Assembly: GCF_003339585.1 (NCBI RefSeq)
Contig: NZ_QPKF01000001.1
Location: 682,001-746,000 of the forward strand
Reading direction: 5' to 3'
Source of the DNA: Exiguobacterium sp. RIT594
Lineage (GTDB): Bacteria; Bacillota; Bacilli; Exiguobacteriales; Exiguobacteriaceae
Length of the DNA: 64,000 nt
Below the pieces are notes generated by a model that did not search any database, was not told the DNA's origin, and saw nothing but the letters and a program-made list of their open reading frames with translations. The position numbers and the translations under genes were made by a program. Positions within the stretch are counted from its first letter, which is position 1, and every line of letters starts with the position of its first letter. Below, piece by piece: positions 18,086 to 28,124 of this stretch.

Positions 18086-19759
18086 GTGAGCGTAGATCGT
18101 TTAACAGGAGCGCAACTGGTCAAGATGATCCAGAATGGCGCAGCGAATCTCTATCAAAATGCGGATTTTGTCGATTCGCTGAACGTTTTCCCGGTCCCAG
18201 ACGGTGACACGGGAACAAACATGAATTTGACGATGACGTCGGGCTCGAAAGAAGCCGCAAAAACAACGACAGACTCAGTCTCAGAAGTTGCCACGGTTTT
18301 TGCGCGTGGTCTTTTAATGGGAGCACGCGGGAACTCCGGCGTTATCTTAAGCCAATTGTTCCGGGGGTTCTCGAAATCAATCGAAGGCAAAGATGCGATT
18401 GATACAAAGGAATTCGCAGATGCCCTGCAAAAAGGGGTCGACACAGCGTATAAAGCAGTCATGAAACCTGTCGAGGGAACGATTTTGACAGTGGCACGCG
18501 AGACAGCTGTCGCAGCCATTGCCCAGTCAGAAACAACGACTGATCTGCTTGAATTGATGCGCGGTATCGTTGAAGCGTCAAAAGTATCACTCGAAGGTAC
18601 ACCGGACTTGTTACCTGTACTTAAAGAAGTCGGCGTCGTCGATTCCGGTGGTCAGGGACTTGTTTGTATCTATGAAGGATTCCTTGCGACACTCGAAGGG
18701 AAAGAGCTTGAAAAGCCGCATGCACCGGTCATGGAAGCACTCGTCGAAGCAGAGCATCACAAATCGGCTCAAAGCTTCATGTCGACGGAAGAAATTCATT
18801 ACGGCTACTGCACGGAAATCATGGTTCGTTTCCAGGACGATAAATTGGCGAAAACACCATTCAGCGAAGAAACCTTCCGGAACGAACTTGCGGAATTCGG
18901 AGATTCTTTACTCGTCGTTGCCGACGAAGAGTTATTGAAGGTTCACGTTCACGTTGAAACACCGGGTGAAGTCATCACGAAAGGTCAACGGTTTGGTGAA
19001 CTCGTCGCCGTCAAGATTGAAAACATGCGTCAACAACACTCGACAATCCTCGAAGAAGAGGGTGTCAATCAGGTGGCAGCTCCAGTCGCGACGAAAGCGA
19101 AAGCACAGTCGGCACTTGTGACAGTAGCGATGGGCGAAGGAATCAGCGAACTCTTTAAATCACTTGGTGTCAGTGTCGTCATTGAAGGCGGACAAACGAT
19201 GAACCCGTCAACGGAAGACATCGTTAAAGCCATTGAAGATGCCCATGCGGAACATGTCTATGTCTATCCGAACAACTCAAACATCATCATGGCGGCAGAA
19301 CAAGCGGCATCGGTTGCTTCTTGCGGTGTGACGGTCGTGAAATCGAAAACAGTTCCTCAAGGGCTTGCCGCGACAATCGTCTACAATCCGGAAGCGACAG
19401 TCGCTGAAAACGAACGTCATATGACGGATGCGATTGCAGCTGTTAAATCCGGTCAAGTCACATATGCCGTCCGCGATACGAGCATCGATGGTGTCGAGAT
19501 TAAAAAAGACGATCATATGGCGATCGCCGAAAAACAAATCATCGCAACGGATCATTCGAGTCTCGGTGCGGTCAAGAAACTCGTTGACACACTCGTGACG
19601 GACGAAGATGAAATCATCACGGTCCTGTTTGGTGAAGGCGTGGCGCAAGCAGAGGTTGACGAACTTGTCGCCTACATCGAATCCATCAATCCGGAAGCGG
19701 AAGTAGAAGTGCATGACGGCAAACAGCCGCTCTACTCGTATATCCTGAGCGTCGAATAA
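18086..19759 (+). CDS. fakA: Fatty acid kinase catalytic subunit FakA (YloV)
   Basis: Phosphorylates fatty acids held by FakB binding proteins to acyl-phosphate, feeding PlsX/PlsY phospholipid synthesis. The 557-residue protein has the DhaL/Dak2-like kinase domain at about 1-200 with the ATP/Mg motif PVPDGDTGTNM (36-46) and MGARGNSGVILSQ, a middle domain, and a C-terminal domain that begins near residue 330 and binds FakB in relatives. The GTG at 18086 follows GAGGAGGAAA. Its lipid role fits the nearby fapR-plsX operon, although recG and sda genes lie between. Confidence 0.92.
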   Translation: MSVDRLTGAQLVKMIQNGAANLYQNADFVDSLNVFPVPDGDTGTNMNLTMTSGSKEAAKTTTDSVSEVATVFARGLLMGARGNSGVILSQLFRGFSKSIEGKDAIDTKEFADALQKGVDTAYKAVMKPVEGTILTVARETAVAAIAQSETTTDLLELMRGIVEASKVSLEGTPDLLPVLKEVGVVDSGGQGLVCIYEGFLATLEGKELEKPHAPVMEALVEAEHHKSAQSFMSTEEIHYGYCTEIMVRFQDDKLAKTPFSEETFRNELAEFGDSLLVVADEELLKVHVHVETPGEVITKGQRFGELVAVKIENMRQQHSTILEEEGVNQVAAPVATKAKAQSALVTVAMGEGISELFKSLGVSVVIEGGQTMNPSTEDIVKAIEDAHAEHVYVYPNNSNIIMAAEQAASVASCGVTVVKSKTVPQGLAATIVYNPEATVAENERHMTDAIAAVKSGQVTYAVRDTSIDGVEIKKDDHMAIAEKQIIATDHSSLGAVKKLVDTLVTDEDEIITVLFGEGVAQAEVDELVAYIESINPEAEVEVHDGKQPLYSYILSVE

Positions 19760-19787
19760 TATAAAACGTGAACGTACCTTTTCACAC

Positions 19788-19825
19788 ATCCCACCATCTG
19801 CGATAATAGAGGTGGGATTTTTGTT
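19788..19825 (+). terminator. Terminator after fakA
   Basis: ATCCCACC (19788-19795) pairs perfectly with GGTGGGAT (19811-19818), followed by a T-run. It stands 25 bases before the sdaAB start, so read-through or a promoter inside this short gap must serve sdaAB. Confidence 0.8.
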
Positions 19826-19850
19826 TAGTTGGAAGAGAGGGGAAAAGAAG

Positions 19851-20513
19851 ATGAAGTACCGGAGTGTATTTGATATCATCGGTCCGATCATGGTCGGACC
19901 ATCCAGTTCGCATACAGCGGGGGCAGCACGGATTGGATTAATGGCAGGGAAACTGTTTGGTGAACAGCCGACGGATATTACGATTACGTTTTATGGATCA
20001 TTTGCGGACACGTACCGGGGACACGGAACGGACGTCGCCATTATCGGCGGTGTTCTCGGCTATGATACGTTTGACGACCGGATTCCGGAATCAATCAAGA
20101 TTGCGGAACGAAAAGGGATCCGGATTCATTTTGAAACAAGTGAGGCGTTGACGGACCATCCGAATACGGCACGTGTTCATTTGACGGATGGACAGGCGGA
20201 GTTTGAACTCGTGGGTATTTCAATCGGCGGGGGAACGATTGAGATTACCGAGTTGAACGGTGTGCCGTTAAAGTTATCAGGCGGCGGACCGGCCCTGATC
20301 GTCCTGCATCATGACCGTTTTGGTGCGATTGCGGCCGTCACAAGCATTTTGGCCGATTATGAAATCAACATCGGACACATGGAAGTATCGCGCCATGAAA
20401 AAGGCAAACAGGCATTGATGGCCATTGAAATCGATGACCGGATGCCAACTGCTGTACTTGAAGAAATCAACCGTTTACCACAAGTCGAGCGTTCTGTCAT
20501 GATGGGAGAGTGA
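19851..20513 (+). CDS. sdaAB: L-serine dehydratase, iron-sulfur-dependent, beta subunit
   Basis: Regulatory/beta subunit of the [4Fe-4S] L-serine deaminase that converts serine to pyruvate and ammonia. The 220 residues include GPIMVGPSSSHTAGAARIG near the N-terminus and a C-terminal ACT domain (about 148-220) likely to sense L-serine. The ATG at 19851 follows a GAGAGGGG stretch; starts further upstream would overlap the terminator. Four bases separate its stop from sdaAA. Confidence 0.94.
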   Translation: MKYRSVFDIIGPIMVGPSSSHTAGAARIGLMAGKLFGEQPTDITITFYGSFADTYRGHGTDVAIIGGVLGYDTFDDRIPESIKIAERKGIRIHFETSEALTDHPNTARVHLTDGQAEFELVGISIGGGTIEITELNGVPLKLSGGGPALIVLHHDRFGAIAAVTSILADYEINIGHMEVSRHEKGKQALMAIEIDDRMPTAVLEEINRLPQVERSVMMGE

Positions 20514-20517
20514 AGAG

Positions 20518-21414
20518 ATGTTTAAATCCGTAAAAGAACTCGTCGCACTGGCGACTGAAAAAAAGGTACCGATTTCAGAAATCATGATTGAACAGGAAAT
20601 GACCGTTCGGCACCTTGAGCGGGATGAAGTCCTCGGGATGATGGAACGGAATCTCGAAGTCATGGAAGCGGCGGTCGAACGTTCGCTGACAGGGGACGGC
20701 GTCGAGTCCGTCACCGGTCTGACCGGCGGCGATGCCGTCTTGCTGCAACGCTACCGGGCGAGCGGTCAAGGGTTATCCGGTGATCTGTTGTTAGATGCCG
20801 TCAGCAAGGCGATTGGAACGAATGAAGTCAATGCCGCGATGGGCAAAATTTGTGCAACGCCGACGGCCGGTAGTGCGGGCGTCGTCCCGGGAACATTATT
20901 CGCAGTTCGGGAACGCTTGAATCCGAGTCGCGAACAGATGCTACGTTTCTTGTTTACATCCGGAGCATTCGGCTTCGTCGTGGCGAACAATGCGTCCATT
21001 TCCGGTGCGGCGGGTGGATGTCAGGCGGAAGTCGGTTCGGCAACGGCCATGGCGGCGGCGGCAATCGTTGAAATGGCGGGTGGAACACCCGATCAATCGG
21101 CCCATGCCTTTGCAATCGCCCTGAAAAATATGCTAGGACTCGTCTGTGATCCGGTTGCCGGACTTGTCGAAGTACCGTGTGTAAAACGGAATGCGATGGG
21201 CGGAGCGAATGCGCTTGTCGCTGCTGATATGGCGTTAGCCGGCATCACGTCACGGATTCCGTGTGATGAAGTCATCGGCGCGATGTATGAAATCGGTCAA
21301 ATGATGCCATCCGCTTTACGGGAAACGGCCAAAGGAGGACTCGCCAACACACCGACCGGACGTTGGCTCGAATCAAAAATCTTTGGGGAACTCTCGAATG
21401 AATCCATTAAGTAA
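20518..21414 (+). CDS. sdaAA: L-serine dehydratase, iron-sulfur-dependent, alpha subunit
   Basis: Catalytic subunit, 298 residues. The Cys residues for the iron-sulfur cluster are visible in GKICATPTAGSAGVVPG and GLVCDPVAGLVEVPCVKRNAMG, and the glycine-rich substrate region is SGAAGGCQAEVGSATAMAA. Length and order after sdaAB are as in B. subtilis. Its 3' end overlaps recG by 17 bases, so recG is translated from inside this gene. Confidence 0.94.
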   Translation: MFKSVKELVALATEKKVPISEIMIEQEMTVRHLERDEVLGMMERNLEVMEAAVERSLTGDGVESVTGLTGGDAVLLQRYRASGQGLSGDLLLDAVSKAIGTNEVNAAMGKICATPTAGSAGVVPGTLFAVRERLNPSREQMLRFLFTSGAFGFVVANNASISGAAGGCQAEVGSATAMAAAAIVEMAGGTPDQSAHAFAIALKNMLGLVCDPVAGLVEVPCVKRNAMGGANALVAADMALAGITSRIPCDEVIGAMYEIGQMMPSALRETAKGGLANTPTGRWLESKIFGELSNESIK

Positions 21415-23428
21415 AGTGACTGCATTAAAAGGAGTGGGGCGTGATTTAGCCCGTAAACTCGAAGAAATGGATATGCTGACGATTGCGGACGTGCTTGAGC
21501 ACGTCCCGTTTCGTTATGACGATTTTGTGACCGGCAGTCTGACAGAGGCCATCCATGAAGACAAAGTGAAATTCACGGGACAGGTTCAATCGGAAGCGCT
21601 TGTCCGTTATTATGGAAAAGGAAAAAACCGGCTCACATTCCGTCTGCTTGTCGAAGACCGTTACAGCGTCACCGTGACGATGTTCAACCGTGCCTTTTAT
21701 AAAGAGCAGTTAAAACTCGGCGAAGAAGTGACGGTCAGTGGTAAATGGGATTTACACCGCATGACGATTTCGGCGACGGAATTACAATTCGGAGCGATTG
21801 AAGGGGAATTGACGCCGGTCTATTCGCTAAAAGGAGATATGCGGATGAAGACATTCCGGCGGGTTGTCGAACTGGCTTTTGCCGAAAGCGACACACTCGA
21901 AGAACGCGTTCCAGATAACATTCGCAAAACGTATCGGTTACTTGATCGCATGACGATGTTGCGCCGGTTGCACTTCCCGACGACCCGGCAAGATTTGACG
22001 ACTGCCCGGAGAAGTTATGTCTATGAAGAATGCCTGTACTTCCAACTGAAGTTACAGACGTTACGTCTCGGAAAACGAAAGGGACAAGGTCTTGCTTTGC
22101 CGTTGTTCCAGCAAGAAATCGACCGATTCATCGCAGCGTTACCTTTTCCGCTCACGGGAGCACAGCAACGTGTGACGGAAGAAATCTTAGCCGATATGCA
22201 TCGACCGGAACGGATGAACCGGCTTCTCCAAGGGGATGTCGGAAGCGGGAAGACGGTAGTGGCAGCCATCGCCCTCTTCACCGCAGTCCGTGCCAATAAA
22301 CAAGGGGCATTGATGGTGCCGACAGAAATTTTAGCGGAACAGCATGCTTCATCACTGGCTCCATTGCTCGAGCCGCTCGGAATCAAAGTAGGATTACTGA
22401 CGAGCTCCGTCAAAGGAAAAAACCGGGTGCTCCTACTGGAAGCATTAAGGCAAGGGGAAATTGATGTGTTAGTCGGGACACATGCCTTGATTCAAGATAC
22501 GGTCGTTTTTAAGGATCTTCATCTTGTCATCACGGATGAACAGCACCGGTTTGGTGTCGAACAACGAAAACGTCTCCGGGCGAAAGCGGAGCAGGCGGAT
22601 GTTCTTTATATGACGGCCACACCGATTCCACGGACACTTGCGATTTCCGTGTTTGGTGATATGGATGTCTCAATCATTGACGAGATGCCGGCAGGAAGAA
22701 AAGAAATTGAAACTTATTGGGCAAAACCGGAACAAATGGAACGTGTCTTTGGGTTTGTCGAAAAAGAGTTACTGCTCGGTCATCAAGCGTATGTCATCAC
22801 GCCACTGATTGAGGAATCTGAATCACTGGATGTGCAAAATGCAATCGAGCTGCATTTGCTTTTAACAGAACGGTTTTCCACGCAACGTGTCGGATTGATG
22901 CACGGCCGTCTCAGTTCGTCAGAAAAAGACGACGTCATGCAGGCCTTTAAAGAAAATCAAGTGCAAGTCCTGGTCTCGACAACCGTCGTCGAAGTCGGTG
23001 TCAACGTCCCGAATGCCTCGATTATCGTCATTTATGATGCGGAACGGTTTGGTTTGGCCCAATTACACCAGTTACGCGGCCGGGTCGGGCGGGGAGTAGC
23101 CCAATCGTTTTGTATCCTGATTGCTGATCCGTCTTCCGATACAGGAAAAGAACGGATTAAAACGATGACTGAGACAAACGACGGCTTTAAGTTGGCTGAA
23201 AAAGATTTGGAATTACGCGGAGCCGGAAACTTCTTTGGAACCGAGCAAAGCGGATTACCCCGATTCGTGCTGACGGATCCAGCACTCGACATCCAAGTGA
23301 TGGAGACTGCACGAAACGACGCAGTTCGTCTGTTACGTTCCGATGCCTTTTGGCAACAACCGGAGTACGCAGTTTTACGGCAATACATCGAACAGCAGGG
23401 ACTGCTGGACGGAGAAAGAATCGAATAA
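21398..23428 (+). CDS. recG: ATP-dependent DNA helicase RecG
   Basis: Branch-migration helicase that reverses stalled forks and resolves R-loops. The 676 residues show an N-terminal wedge/OB domain (about 1-240), Walker A GDVGSGKTVVAAIA, the DEQH box in VITDEQHRFGVEQR, MTATPIPRT, and the C-terminal helicase lobe with QLRGRVGRG. The C-terminal TRG motif region is present. The start ATG at 21398 lies inside sdaAA; an in-frame ATG at 21383 is possible but adds only five residues. Confidence 0.95.
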   Translation: MNPLSKVTALKGVGRDLARKLEEMDMLTIADVLEHVPFRYDDFVTGSLTEAIHEDKVKFTGQVQSEALVRYYGKGKNRLTFRLLVEDRYSVTVTMFNRAFYKEQLKLGEEVTVSGKWDLHRMTISATELQFGAIEGELTPVYSLKGDMRMKTFRRVVELAFAESDTLEERVPDNIRKTYRLLDRMTMLRRLHFPTTRQDLTTARRSYVYEECLYFQLKLQTLRLGKRKGQGLALPLFQQEIDRFIAALPFPLTGAQQRVTEEILADMHRPERMNRLLQGDVGSGKTVVAAIALFTAVRANKQGALMVPTEILAEQHASSLAPLLEPLGIKVGLLTSSVKGKNRVLLLEALRQGEIDVLVGTHALIQDTVVFKDLHLVITDEQHRFGVEQRKRLRAKAEQADVLYMTATPIPRTLAISVFGDMDVSIIDEMPAGRKEIETYWAKPEQMERVFGFVEKELLLGHQAYVITPLIEESESLDVQNAIELHLLLTERFSTQRVGLMHGRLSSSEKDDVMQAFKENQVQVLVSTTVVEVGVNVPNASIIVIYDAERFGLAQLHQLRGRVGRGVAQSFCILIADPSSDTGKERIKTMTETNDGFKLAEKDLELRGAGNFFGTEQSGLPRFVLTDPALDIQVMETARNDAVRLLRSDAFWQQPEYAVLRQYIEQQGLLDGERIE

Positions 23429-23431
23429 TAC

Positions 23432-23460
23432 TTGAAAGTGAACAACAAGGGATATATACT
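23432..23460 (+). promoter_or_regulatory. fapR operon promoter
   Basis: TTGAAA (23432-23437), a 17-base spacer and TATACT (23455-23460), directly followed by the FapR operator. Confidence 0.75.
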
Positions 23461-23463
23461 ACT

Positions 23464-23482
23464 ATTAGTACCAGGTGATAAT
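23464..23482 (+). promoter_or_regulatory. FapR operator
   Basis: The 19-base ATTAGTACCAGGTGATAAT is a pseudo-palindrome. Its left half equals the known FapR half-site ATTAGTACC and its right half matches at seven of nine positions. It begins three bases after the -10 box, so bound FapR would block transcription, and malonyl-CoA would relieve this. Confidence 0.8.
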
Positions 23483-23513
23483 GGTAGACATCCTTCTTGT
23501 GGGAGGAACATAC

Positions 23514-24083
23514 ATGCGGGTACCTAAAAAAGAGCGACAAACTGAATTACAGCATACAATTGAACAAAATCCGTTCATTACGGATGAAGCGTTAGCGACT
23601 CATTTCAACGTCAGTATCCAGACGATTCGTCTGGACCGGATGGAAATGAAGATTCCGGAACTACGTGAACGGATCAAACACGTCGCAACAGAACGGTTAG
23701 ATGATGTGCGTACATTGACTGAAAATGAAGTCATTGGTGATATGATTGACCTGAAACTGGATACATCGGCGATTTCGATTTTAGAAATCCTACCGGAACA
23801 CGCGTTCAGCCGAAATGCGATCGCCCGCGGACATATTTTGTTTGCCCAAGCGAACTCATTGGCAATCGCCCTGATTGATGATGAACTGGCCTTGACGACA
23901 AAAGCCAATGTCCAGTTTACGCGATCCGTCCATGTTGGTGAACGTGTCGTGGCGAAAGCTTTCGTCAGCTCGCATCGACAAGATGGACGATCGGACATCA
24001 ACGTCGAGAGTTTTGTCGGCGATGAGTGTGTGTTCATCGGTGAATTTACGGTGTATCGAAGTAGTAAGGAGGAGTCAAGATGA
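23514..24083 (+). CDS. fapR: Transcription factor FapR (lipid synthesis repressor)
   Basis: Malonyl-CoA-responsive repressor of fatty acid and phospholipid genes. The 189 residues include a DeoR-like helix-turn-helix at about 20-45 ([21 protein letters not shown]) and a C-terminal hot-dog domain (about 70-185) that binds malonyl-CoA in B. subtilis Fap[20 protein letters not shown] belongs to it. Start at 23514 follows GGGAGGA. It is autoregulated by the operator just upstream and overlaps plsX by four bases. Confidence 0.95.
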   Translation: MRVPKKERQTELQHTIEQNPFITDEALATHFNVSIQTIRLDRMEMKIPELRERIKHVATERLDDVRTLTENEVIGDMIDLKLDTSAISILEILPEHAFSRNAIARGHILFAQANSLAIALIDDELALTTKANVQFTRSVHVGERVVAKAFVSSHRQDGRSDINVESFVGDECVFIGEFTVYRSSKEESR

Positions 24084-25075
24084 TTTTAGCAGTAGACGCA
24101 ATGGGAGGAGATCATGCTCCACGCGCCATCGTAGAAGGAGTCGTCCAATTTTTAGCGGAACGCCCGACGGAACAGGTTGAAATTCGGTTGGTCGGCGATG
24201 AATTGAAGTTACGTTCGTATGACATCAAGGATCCACGTGTGAAAATCGTCCATGCTGCATCCGTCATTACCGGAGAAGATGAACCGGTCCGCGCAATCCG
24301 TCGCAAGAAAGATAGTTCACTCGTGGTGGCTGCAAACCTGGTGAAATCAAAAGAGGCAGATGCCTTGATTTCAGCAGGCAACACGGGTGCACTCATGACA
24401 GCCGGATTGTTCGTGATCGGTCGAATCGAAGGAATTGACCGTCCGGCATTAGCGCCGACCTTCCCGACCCGAAATGGAAAAGGGGTCGTCATCCTAGATG
24501 TTGGTGCCAATCCAGATGCAAAAGCAGAACATCTTTTGGATTATGCGATCATGGGGTCGGTCTACGCAGAACAAGTCAGAGGAATCAAACAGCCGAAAGT
24601 GGCTCTGCTGAATATCGGATCAGAAGCCGGTAAAGGCAACGCCCTGACGAAAGAGACCTATCCTCTGCTTGAGACCGCTCCGATCCATTTTGTCGGGAAC
24701 GTTGAGGCGCGAGAAGCGATGAGCGGTGAAGTGGATGTCATCGTAACGGAAGGATTTGCCGGAAATACGCTCTTAAAGAGTACAGAGGGTGCTGCCAGCA
24801 TGATCATGGGTGTCATGAAAGAACAATTCATGAGTTCATTCAGTTCAAAAATTGCGGCCTTGATTCTAAAGCCGAAACTGAAAAAAATGAAACAACTGCT
24901 TGCTTATGAAGAATACGGCGGAGCCGGATTGTTCGGAATTGCCGCTCCGGTCATCAAAGCACACGGCTCAAGCAATGCCTACGCATTCAGCCGGGCATTG
25001 GCACAAGCAGAACAAATGGTTGAACAGCAGGTAGTCACAAAAATCATCGAGGCAAAGACAACAAAAGAAATCTAA
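24080..25075 (+). CDS. plsX: Phosphate acyltransferase PlsX
   Basis: Makes acyl-phosphate from acyl-ACP, the donor used by PlsY for the first step of phosphatidic acid synthesis. The 331-residue peripheral membrane protein starts with [11 protein letters not shown], contains SAGNTGALM and DVGANPDAK, and ends with an amphipathic region [14 protein letters not shown] typical of the family. Length is normal. The ATGA overlap with fapR and the location before fabD confirm the lipid operon. Confidence 0.96.
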   Translation: MILAVDAMGGDHAPRAIVEGVVQFLAERPTEQVEIRLVGDELKLRSYDIKDPRVKIVHAASVITGEDEPVRAIRRKKDSSLVVAANLVKSKEADALISAGNTGALMTAGLFVIGRIEGIDRPALAPTFPTRNGKGVVILDVGANPDAKAEHLLDYAIMGSVYAEQVRGIKQPKVALLNIGSEAGKGNALTKETYPLLETAPIHFVGNVEAREAMSGEVDVIVTEGFAGNTLLKSTEGAASMIMGVMKEQFMSSFSSKIAALILKPKLKKMKQLLAYEEYGGAGLFGIAAPVIKAHGSSNAYAFSRALAQAEQMVEQQVVTKIIEAKTTKEI

Positions 25076-25088
25076 AGGGGTGAGACGG

Positions 25089-26009
25089 ATGGGTAAAACG
25101 GTTTGGATGTTTCCAGGTCAAGGTTCACAAATGCCAGGAATGGGACAAACGCTTCTACATCATGAAGAGTCACGTCAAGCATTGATGGACCTTGGGACAC
25201 GGATTGGTCTCGATTTGACGGATTTATTGACGACGGGCACAAAAGAAGATTTGAAGCCGACAGAAATCGCACAACCTGCCATCGTTGCACACAGCACATT
25301 GCTTGCGAATCGTTATGCGGCACTTGGCCATCGACCGGACTTTGTACTCGGACATAGTGTCGGAGAGTACAGTGCACTCGTTGCAGCGTCTGTGTTAACA
25401 GCAAGTGAAGCGGTTTACCTCGTTCGCGAACGAGGTAATCTGATGAATCAAGTGACAGGCGGTACGATGGCAGCTGTCATCGGGCTGAACGATGTCGAAG
25501 CCGCGCATCATGCAGTCGAGTCCATCGCAGCAACAGGAGAAATCGTCCAAATCGCAAACTACAACTGTCCGGGACAATTCGTGATTTCAGGACAAGTTGC
25601 AGCTGTCGAGACAGCGACTGCGAAATTAAAAGAGTTGGGTGCGAAACGTGTCCTGCCGCTTGATGTATCGGGAGCGTTCCACTCGTCGTTAATGACTCCA
25701 TTCGCCTCACGATTTGAAGATATCTTGGTTTCTTCACCTTTCCAGGCGGCGAAAACAAAATTCATCTCGAACGTCGATAGTGATTTTCACGATCAGCCGG
25801 ATGAATTGATTCGTTTACTGGTTCAACAATTGTATTCACCGGTTCGTTTTGAATCGTGCGTGGAAAAATTGATTGAAGAGGGTGCGGATACATTTATCGA
25901 ATTCGGTCCGTCATCACCACTGAGTGGTCTCGTCAAGCGGATTAAAAAAGATGTCAAGATCGTCAGCATCACGACACTTGAACAATTGGAAGCGGAGGCG
26001 ATTCGTTGA
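25089..26009 (+). CDS. fabD: Malonyl CoA-acyl carrier protein transacylase
   Basis: Transfers malonyl groups from CoA to ACP to supply fatty acid elongation. The 306 residues begin with the FPGQGSQ motif, have the nucleophile Ser90 in GHSVGEYSA and the catalytic His in the GAFHSSLM segment (about residue 200). The ATG at 25089 follows AAAGGGGTGAGACGG; an in-frame GTG nine bases upstream overlaps that site. The stop overlaps the TTG start of fabG. Confidence 0.95.
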   Translation: MGKTVWMFPGQGSQMPGMGQTLLHHEESRQALMDLGTRIGLDLTDLLTTGTKEDLKPTEIAQPAIVAHSTLLANRYAALGHRPDFVLGHSVGEYSALVAASVLTASEAVYLVRERGNLMNQVTGGTMAAVIGLNDVEAAHHAVESIAATGEIVQIANYNCPGQFVISGQVAAVETATAKLKELGAKRVLPLDVSGAFHSSLMTPFASRFEDILVSSPFQAAKTKFISNVDSDFHDQPDELIRLLVQQLYSPVRFESCVEKLIEEGADTFIEFGPSSPLSGLVKRIKKDVKIVSITTLEQLEAEAIR

Positions 26010-26737
26010 ATAAAGTAGCACTCGTAACCGGTGCATCACGCGGAATCGGAGCCGCTATCGCCAAACGATTGGCGACAGACGGATTCCGGATCGTCGTGAA
26101 CTACGCCGGTAATACAGCAAAAGCAGAAGAAGTCGTATCGTCTATCGTCGATGCGGGTGGGGAAGCCATCGCCGTCCAAGCAGACGTTGCAGACGCCGAA
26201 CAGGTGAAAGCATTGCTGAAGACGACACTGGATACGTACGGCCAGTTGGATTGCGTCGTCAACAATGCCGGTATCACGCGGGATGGTCTGTTGATGCGAA
26301 TGAAAGAAGCCGATTTTGACGCCGTTCTGAATACGAACTTAAAAGGTGCGTTTCTTGTGACGCAAGCAGCGACGCGCCCCTTATTGAAATCGAGCGGGCG
26401 CATCATCAATATCGCTTCCGTCGTCGGAATCACCGGTAATCCGGGTCAAGCCAACTATGTGGCGGCAAAAGCCGGTCTGATCGGATTTACGAAGTCGGTC
26501 GCACGTGAACTGGCGAGCAAAGGCGTTACAGCAAATGCGATTTGTCCCGGTTTCATTGAAACCGATATGACGGATGAATTGACAGAAACCCAACGCAATC
26601 AGACACTCGACCAAATTCCGTTAAAACGATTTGGTCAGACGGAAGATATCGCGTCGCTTGTCAGTTTTATCGCATCAGACAATGCCCGTTACATCACTGG
26701 TCAAACTTTGGCAGTCGATGGCGGCATGACAATGTAA
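26006..26737 (+). CDS. fabG: 3-oxoacyl-[acyl-carrier-protein] reductase
   Basis: NADPH-dependent first reduction in type II fatty acid elongation. The 243-residue short-chain dehydrogenase has the cofactor loop [16 protein letters not shown], the catalytic Ser in NIASVVG and the Tyr/Lys pair in YVAAKAG. It uses a TTG start (26006) sharing four bases with the fabD stop, behind AGCGGAGG, so translation is probably coupled to fabD. No ATG gives a full-length protein. Confidence 0.95.
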   Translation: MNKVALVTGASRGIGAAIAKRLATDGFRIVVNYAGNTAKAEEVVSSIVDAGGEAIAVQADVADAEQVKALLKTTLDTYGQLDCVVNNAGITRDGLLMRMKEADFDAVLNTNLKGAFLVTQAATRPLLKSSGRIINIASVVGITGNPGQANYVAAKAGLIGFTKSVARELASKGVTANAICPGFIETDMTDELTETQRNQTLDQIPLKRFGQTEDIASLVSFIASDNARYITGQTLAVDGGMTM

Positions 26738-26806
26738 GTGAACTGTGGTACTACTTTGCCAAATTGGCAATCATCTTATATACTCAACTCATGGAGGGAT
26801 TTTCAA

Positions 26807-27046
26807 ATGACAAAAGAACAAATTTTAGTAGACGTGCAAGAAGCAATCGCAGAGAAGTTAGGCAAAGAACAGAGTGAAATCACACTCGACAAATCGTTTA
26901 AAGACGATCTCGGAGCAGATTCACTTGAAGTCATGGAACTCGTTATGGATCTCGAAGACAAATTCGAAATCACAATCGAAGATGACCAAGCAGAAAACCT
27001 AAAAACAGTCGGCGATGTCGTCAGCTACATTGAAACACAAGTCTAA
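26807..27046 (+). CDS. acpP: Acyl carrier protein
   Basis: Acidic 79-residue carrier of growing acyl chains; the phosphopantetheine attachment Ser39 sits in GADSLEVMEL. Length and the acidic helix following the Ser are typical. The ATG at 26807 follows GGAGGGATTTTC. It ends the fapR-plsX-fabD-fabG-acpP operon, and a GC-rich hairpin follows. Confidence 0.97.
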   Translation: MTKEQILVDVQEAIAEKLGKEQSEITLDKSFKDDLGADSLEVMELVMDLEDKFEITIEDDQAENLKTVGDVVSYIETQV

Positions 27047-27057
27047 TACATGAAGCT

Positions 27058-27086
27058 GGGCCCACCGCGTTTTTGCGGTGGGATTT
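27058..27086 (+). terminator. Terminator/attenuator after acpP
   Basis: CCCACCGC (27061-27068) pairs with GCGGTGGG (27075-27082), followed by ATTT only. The strong stem with a short T-run suggests partial termination before rnc, whose start is 18 bases further on. Confidence 0.6.
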
Positions 27087-27104
27087 AGCTGTTTAGGAGG
27101 CATT

Positions 27105-27875
27105 ATGACGAATCAAAAAGGACGTCGTGTCCGAAAAGGACCGTATGTAAAGCGACGGAAAGACTCACGGGCTTTGGCGCAAATTGAACAGAAGTTCAGC
27201 CAGTTGCAAGAACGGCTGGATATTCATTTTGCGAATGTAGAACTATTGAAGCAAGCATTTACGCATTCTTCTTTTGTAAATGAACAACGTGAATCAGATG
27301 GGGATAACGAACGTCTGGAGTTTTTAGGCGATGCCGTATTAGAATTGACGGTCTCCAGGTATTTATTTCAGCACTATCCGGAACGTTCCGAGGGGGAATT
27401 AACAAAGCTGCGTGCGGCCATCGTGTGTGAGCCGTCACTGGTCCAGTTCGCGAATCATTATGAGTTTTCTGAAATGATTCTACTTGGTAAAGGGGAGGAA
27501 CTGACAGGGGGAAGAAATCGTCCGGCGTTACTTGCGGATGTGTTTGAAGCCTTCATCGGAGCCTTGTATCTGGACCAAGGGATTGAAGCTGCAGAACGAT
27601 TCCTCGCCGAAGCGGTTTTTCCGAAAGTGGCGTCTGGATTTTTTGAAGAACAAACTGATTTTAAAAGCCAGCTCCAAGAAGCCATCCAACGGGTCGGACT
27701 TGGACAAATCGAGTACGAAATCATTGAGGAACGTGGTCCGGCGCACAGTCGTGAGTTTATCTCGCGCGTACACATCGCCGATAAGCTGGAAGGCATCGGG
27801 ACCGGTCGTTCGAAAAAAGAAGCCGAACAGCAAGCAGCTAAACAAGCCTTGCTGGAACTCAAAAACAGCTTCTGA
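27105..27875 (+). CDS. rnc: Ribonuclease III
   Basis: Cleaves double-stranded RNA in rRNA maturation and antisense regulation. The 256 residues contain the catalytic signature [14 protein letters not shown] (68-81), the second acidic cluster in [15 protein letters not shown] and a C-terminal double-stranded-RNA-binding domain (about 180-256) ending [17 protein letters not shown]. The N-terminus is a very basic extension ([15 protein letters not shown]), which may aid RNA binding. GGAGG lies before the ATG at 27105. Confidence 0.95.
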   Translation: MTNQKGRRVRKGPYVKRRKDSRALAQIEQKFSQLQERLDIHFANVELLKQAFTHSSFVNEQRESDGDNERLEFLGDAVLELTVSRYLFQHYPERSEGELTKLRAAIVCEPSLVQFANHYEFSEMILLGKGEELTGGRNRPALLADVFEAFIGALYLDQGIEAAERFLAEAVFPKVASGFFEEQTDFKSQLQEAIQRVGLGQIEYEIIEERGPAHSREFISRVHIADKLEGIGTGRSKKEAEQQAAKQALLELKNSF

Positions 27876-27879
27876 CATG

Positions 27880-27916
27880 CAAAAGGCACCCATTTTAAAA
27901 TGGAGTGCCTTTTTTG
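27880..27916. terminator. Bidirectional terminator between rnc and the DUF1128 gene
   Basis: AAAAGGCAC (27881-27889) pairs with GTGCCTTTT, with an inner CCATTTTAAAATGG palindrome. A-runs and T-runs flank it on both sides. Confidence 0.88.
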
Positions 27917-27923
27917 AAGGATC

Positions 27924-28124
27924 TTAAACGGTTTTGAGTGATTTCAGTTCGTCGACGATAGCATCGACTTCTGCTAACGTCAAGGACTCACGCATCATGA
28001 CGAAGTCGTAAATCTCTTTTAAATCATCATTTTTTGTGCCGTCGAATTGTTCCGCCTTGATGACGCCTTTGTTGATAATGTTTAATTTATCCAGAATGTC
28101 TACAATCATTTGTTCAATTGTCAT
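27924..28124 (-). CDS. Small DUF1128-like protein (YfkK family)
   Basis: A 66-residue acidic, mainly helical protein without membrane segments or Cys. The stretch FDGTKNDDLKEIYDFVM resembles the DUF1128 family represented by B. subtilis YfkK; the function of the family is unknown. AGAGGAGA lies before the ATG. It is a single-gene insertion between rnc and smc, on the opposite strand, relative to B. subtilis. It converges on rnc and shares a terminator with it. Confidence 0.7.
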   Translation of the reverse strand: MTIEQMIVDILDKLNIINKGVIKAEQFDGTKNDDLKEIYDFVMMRESLTLAEVDAIVDELKSLKTV

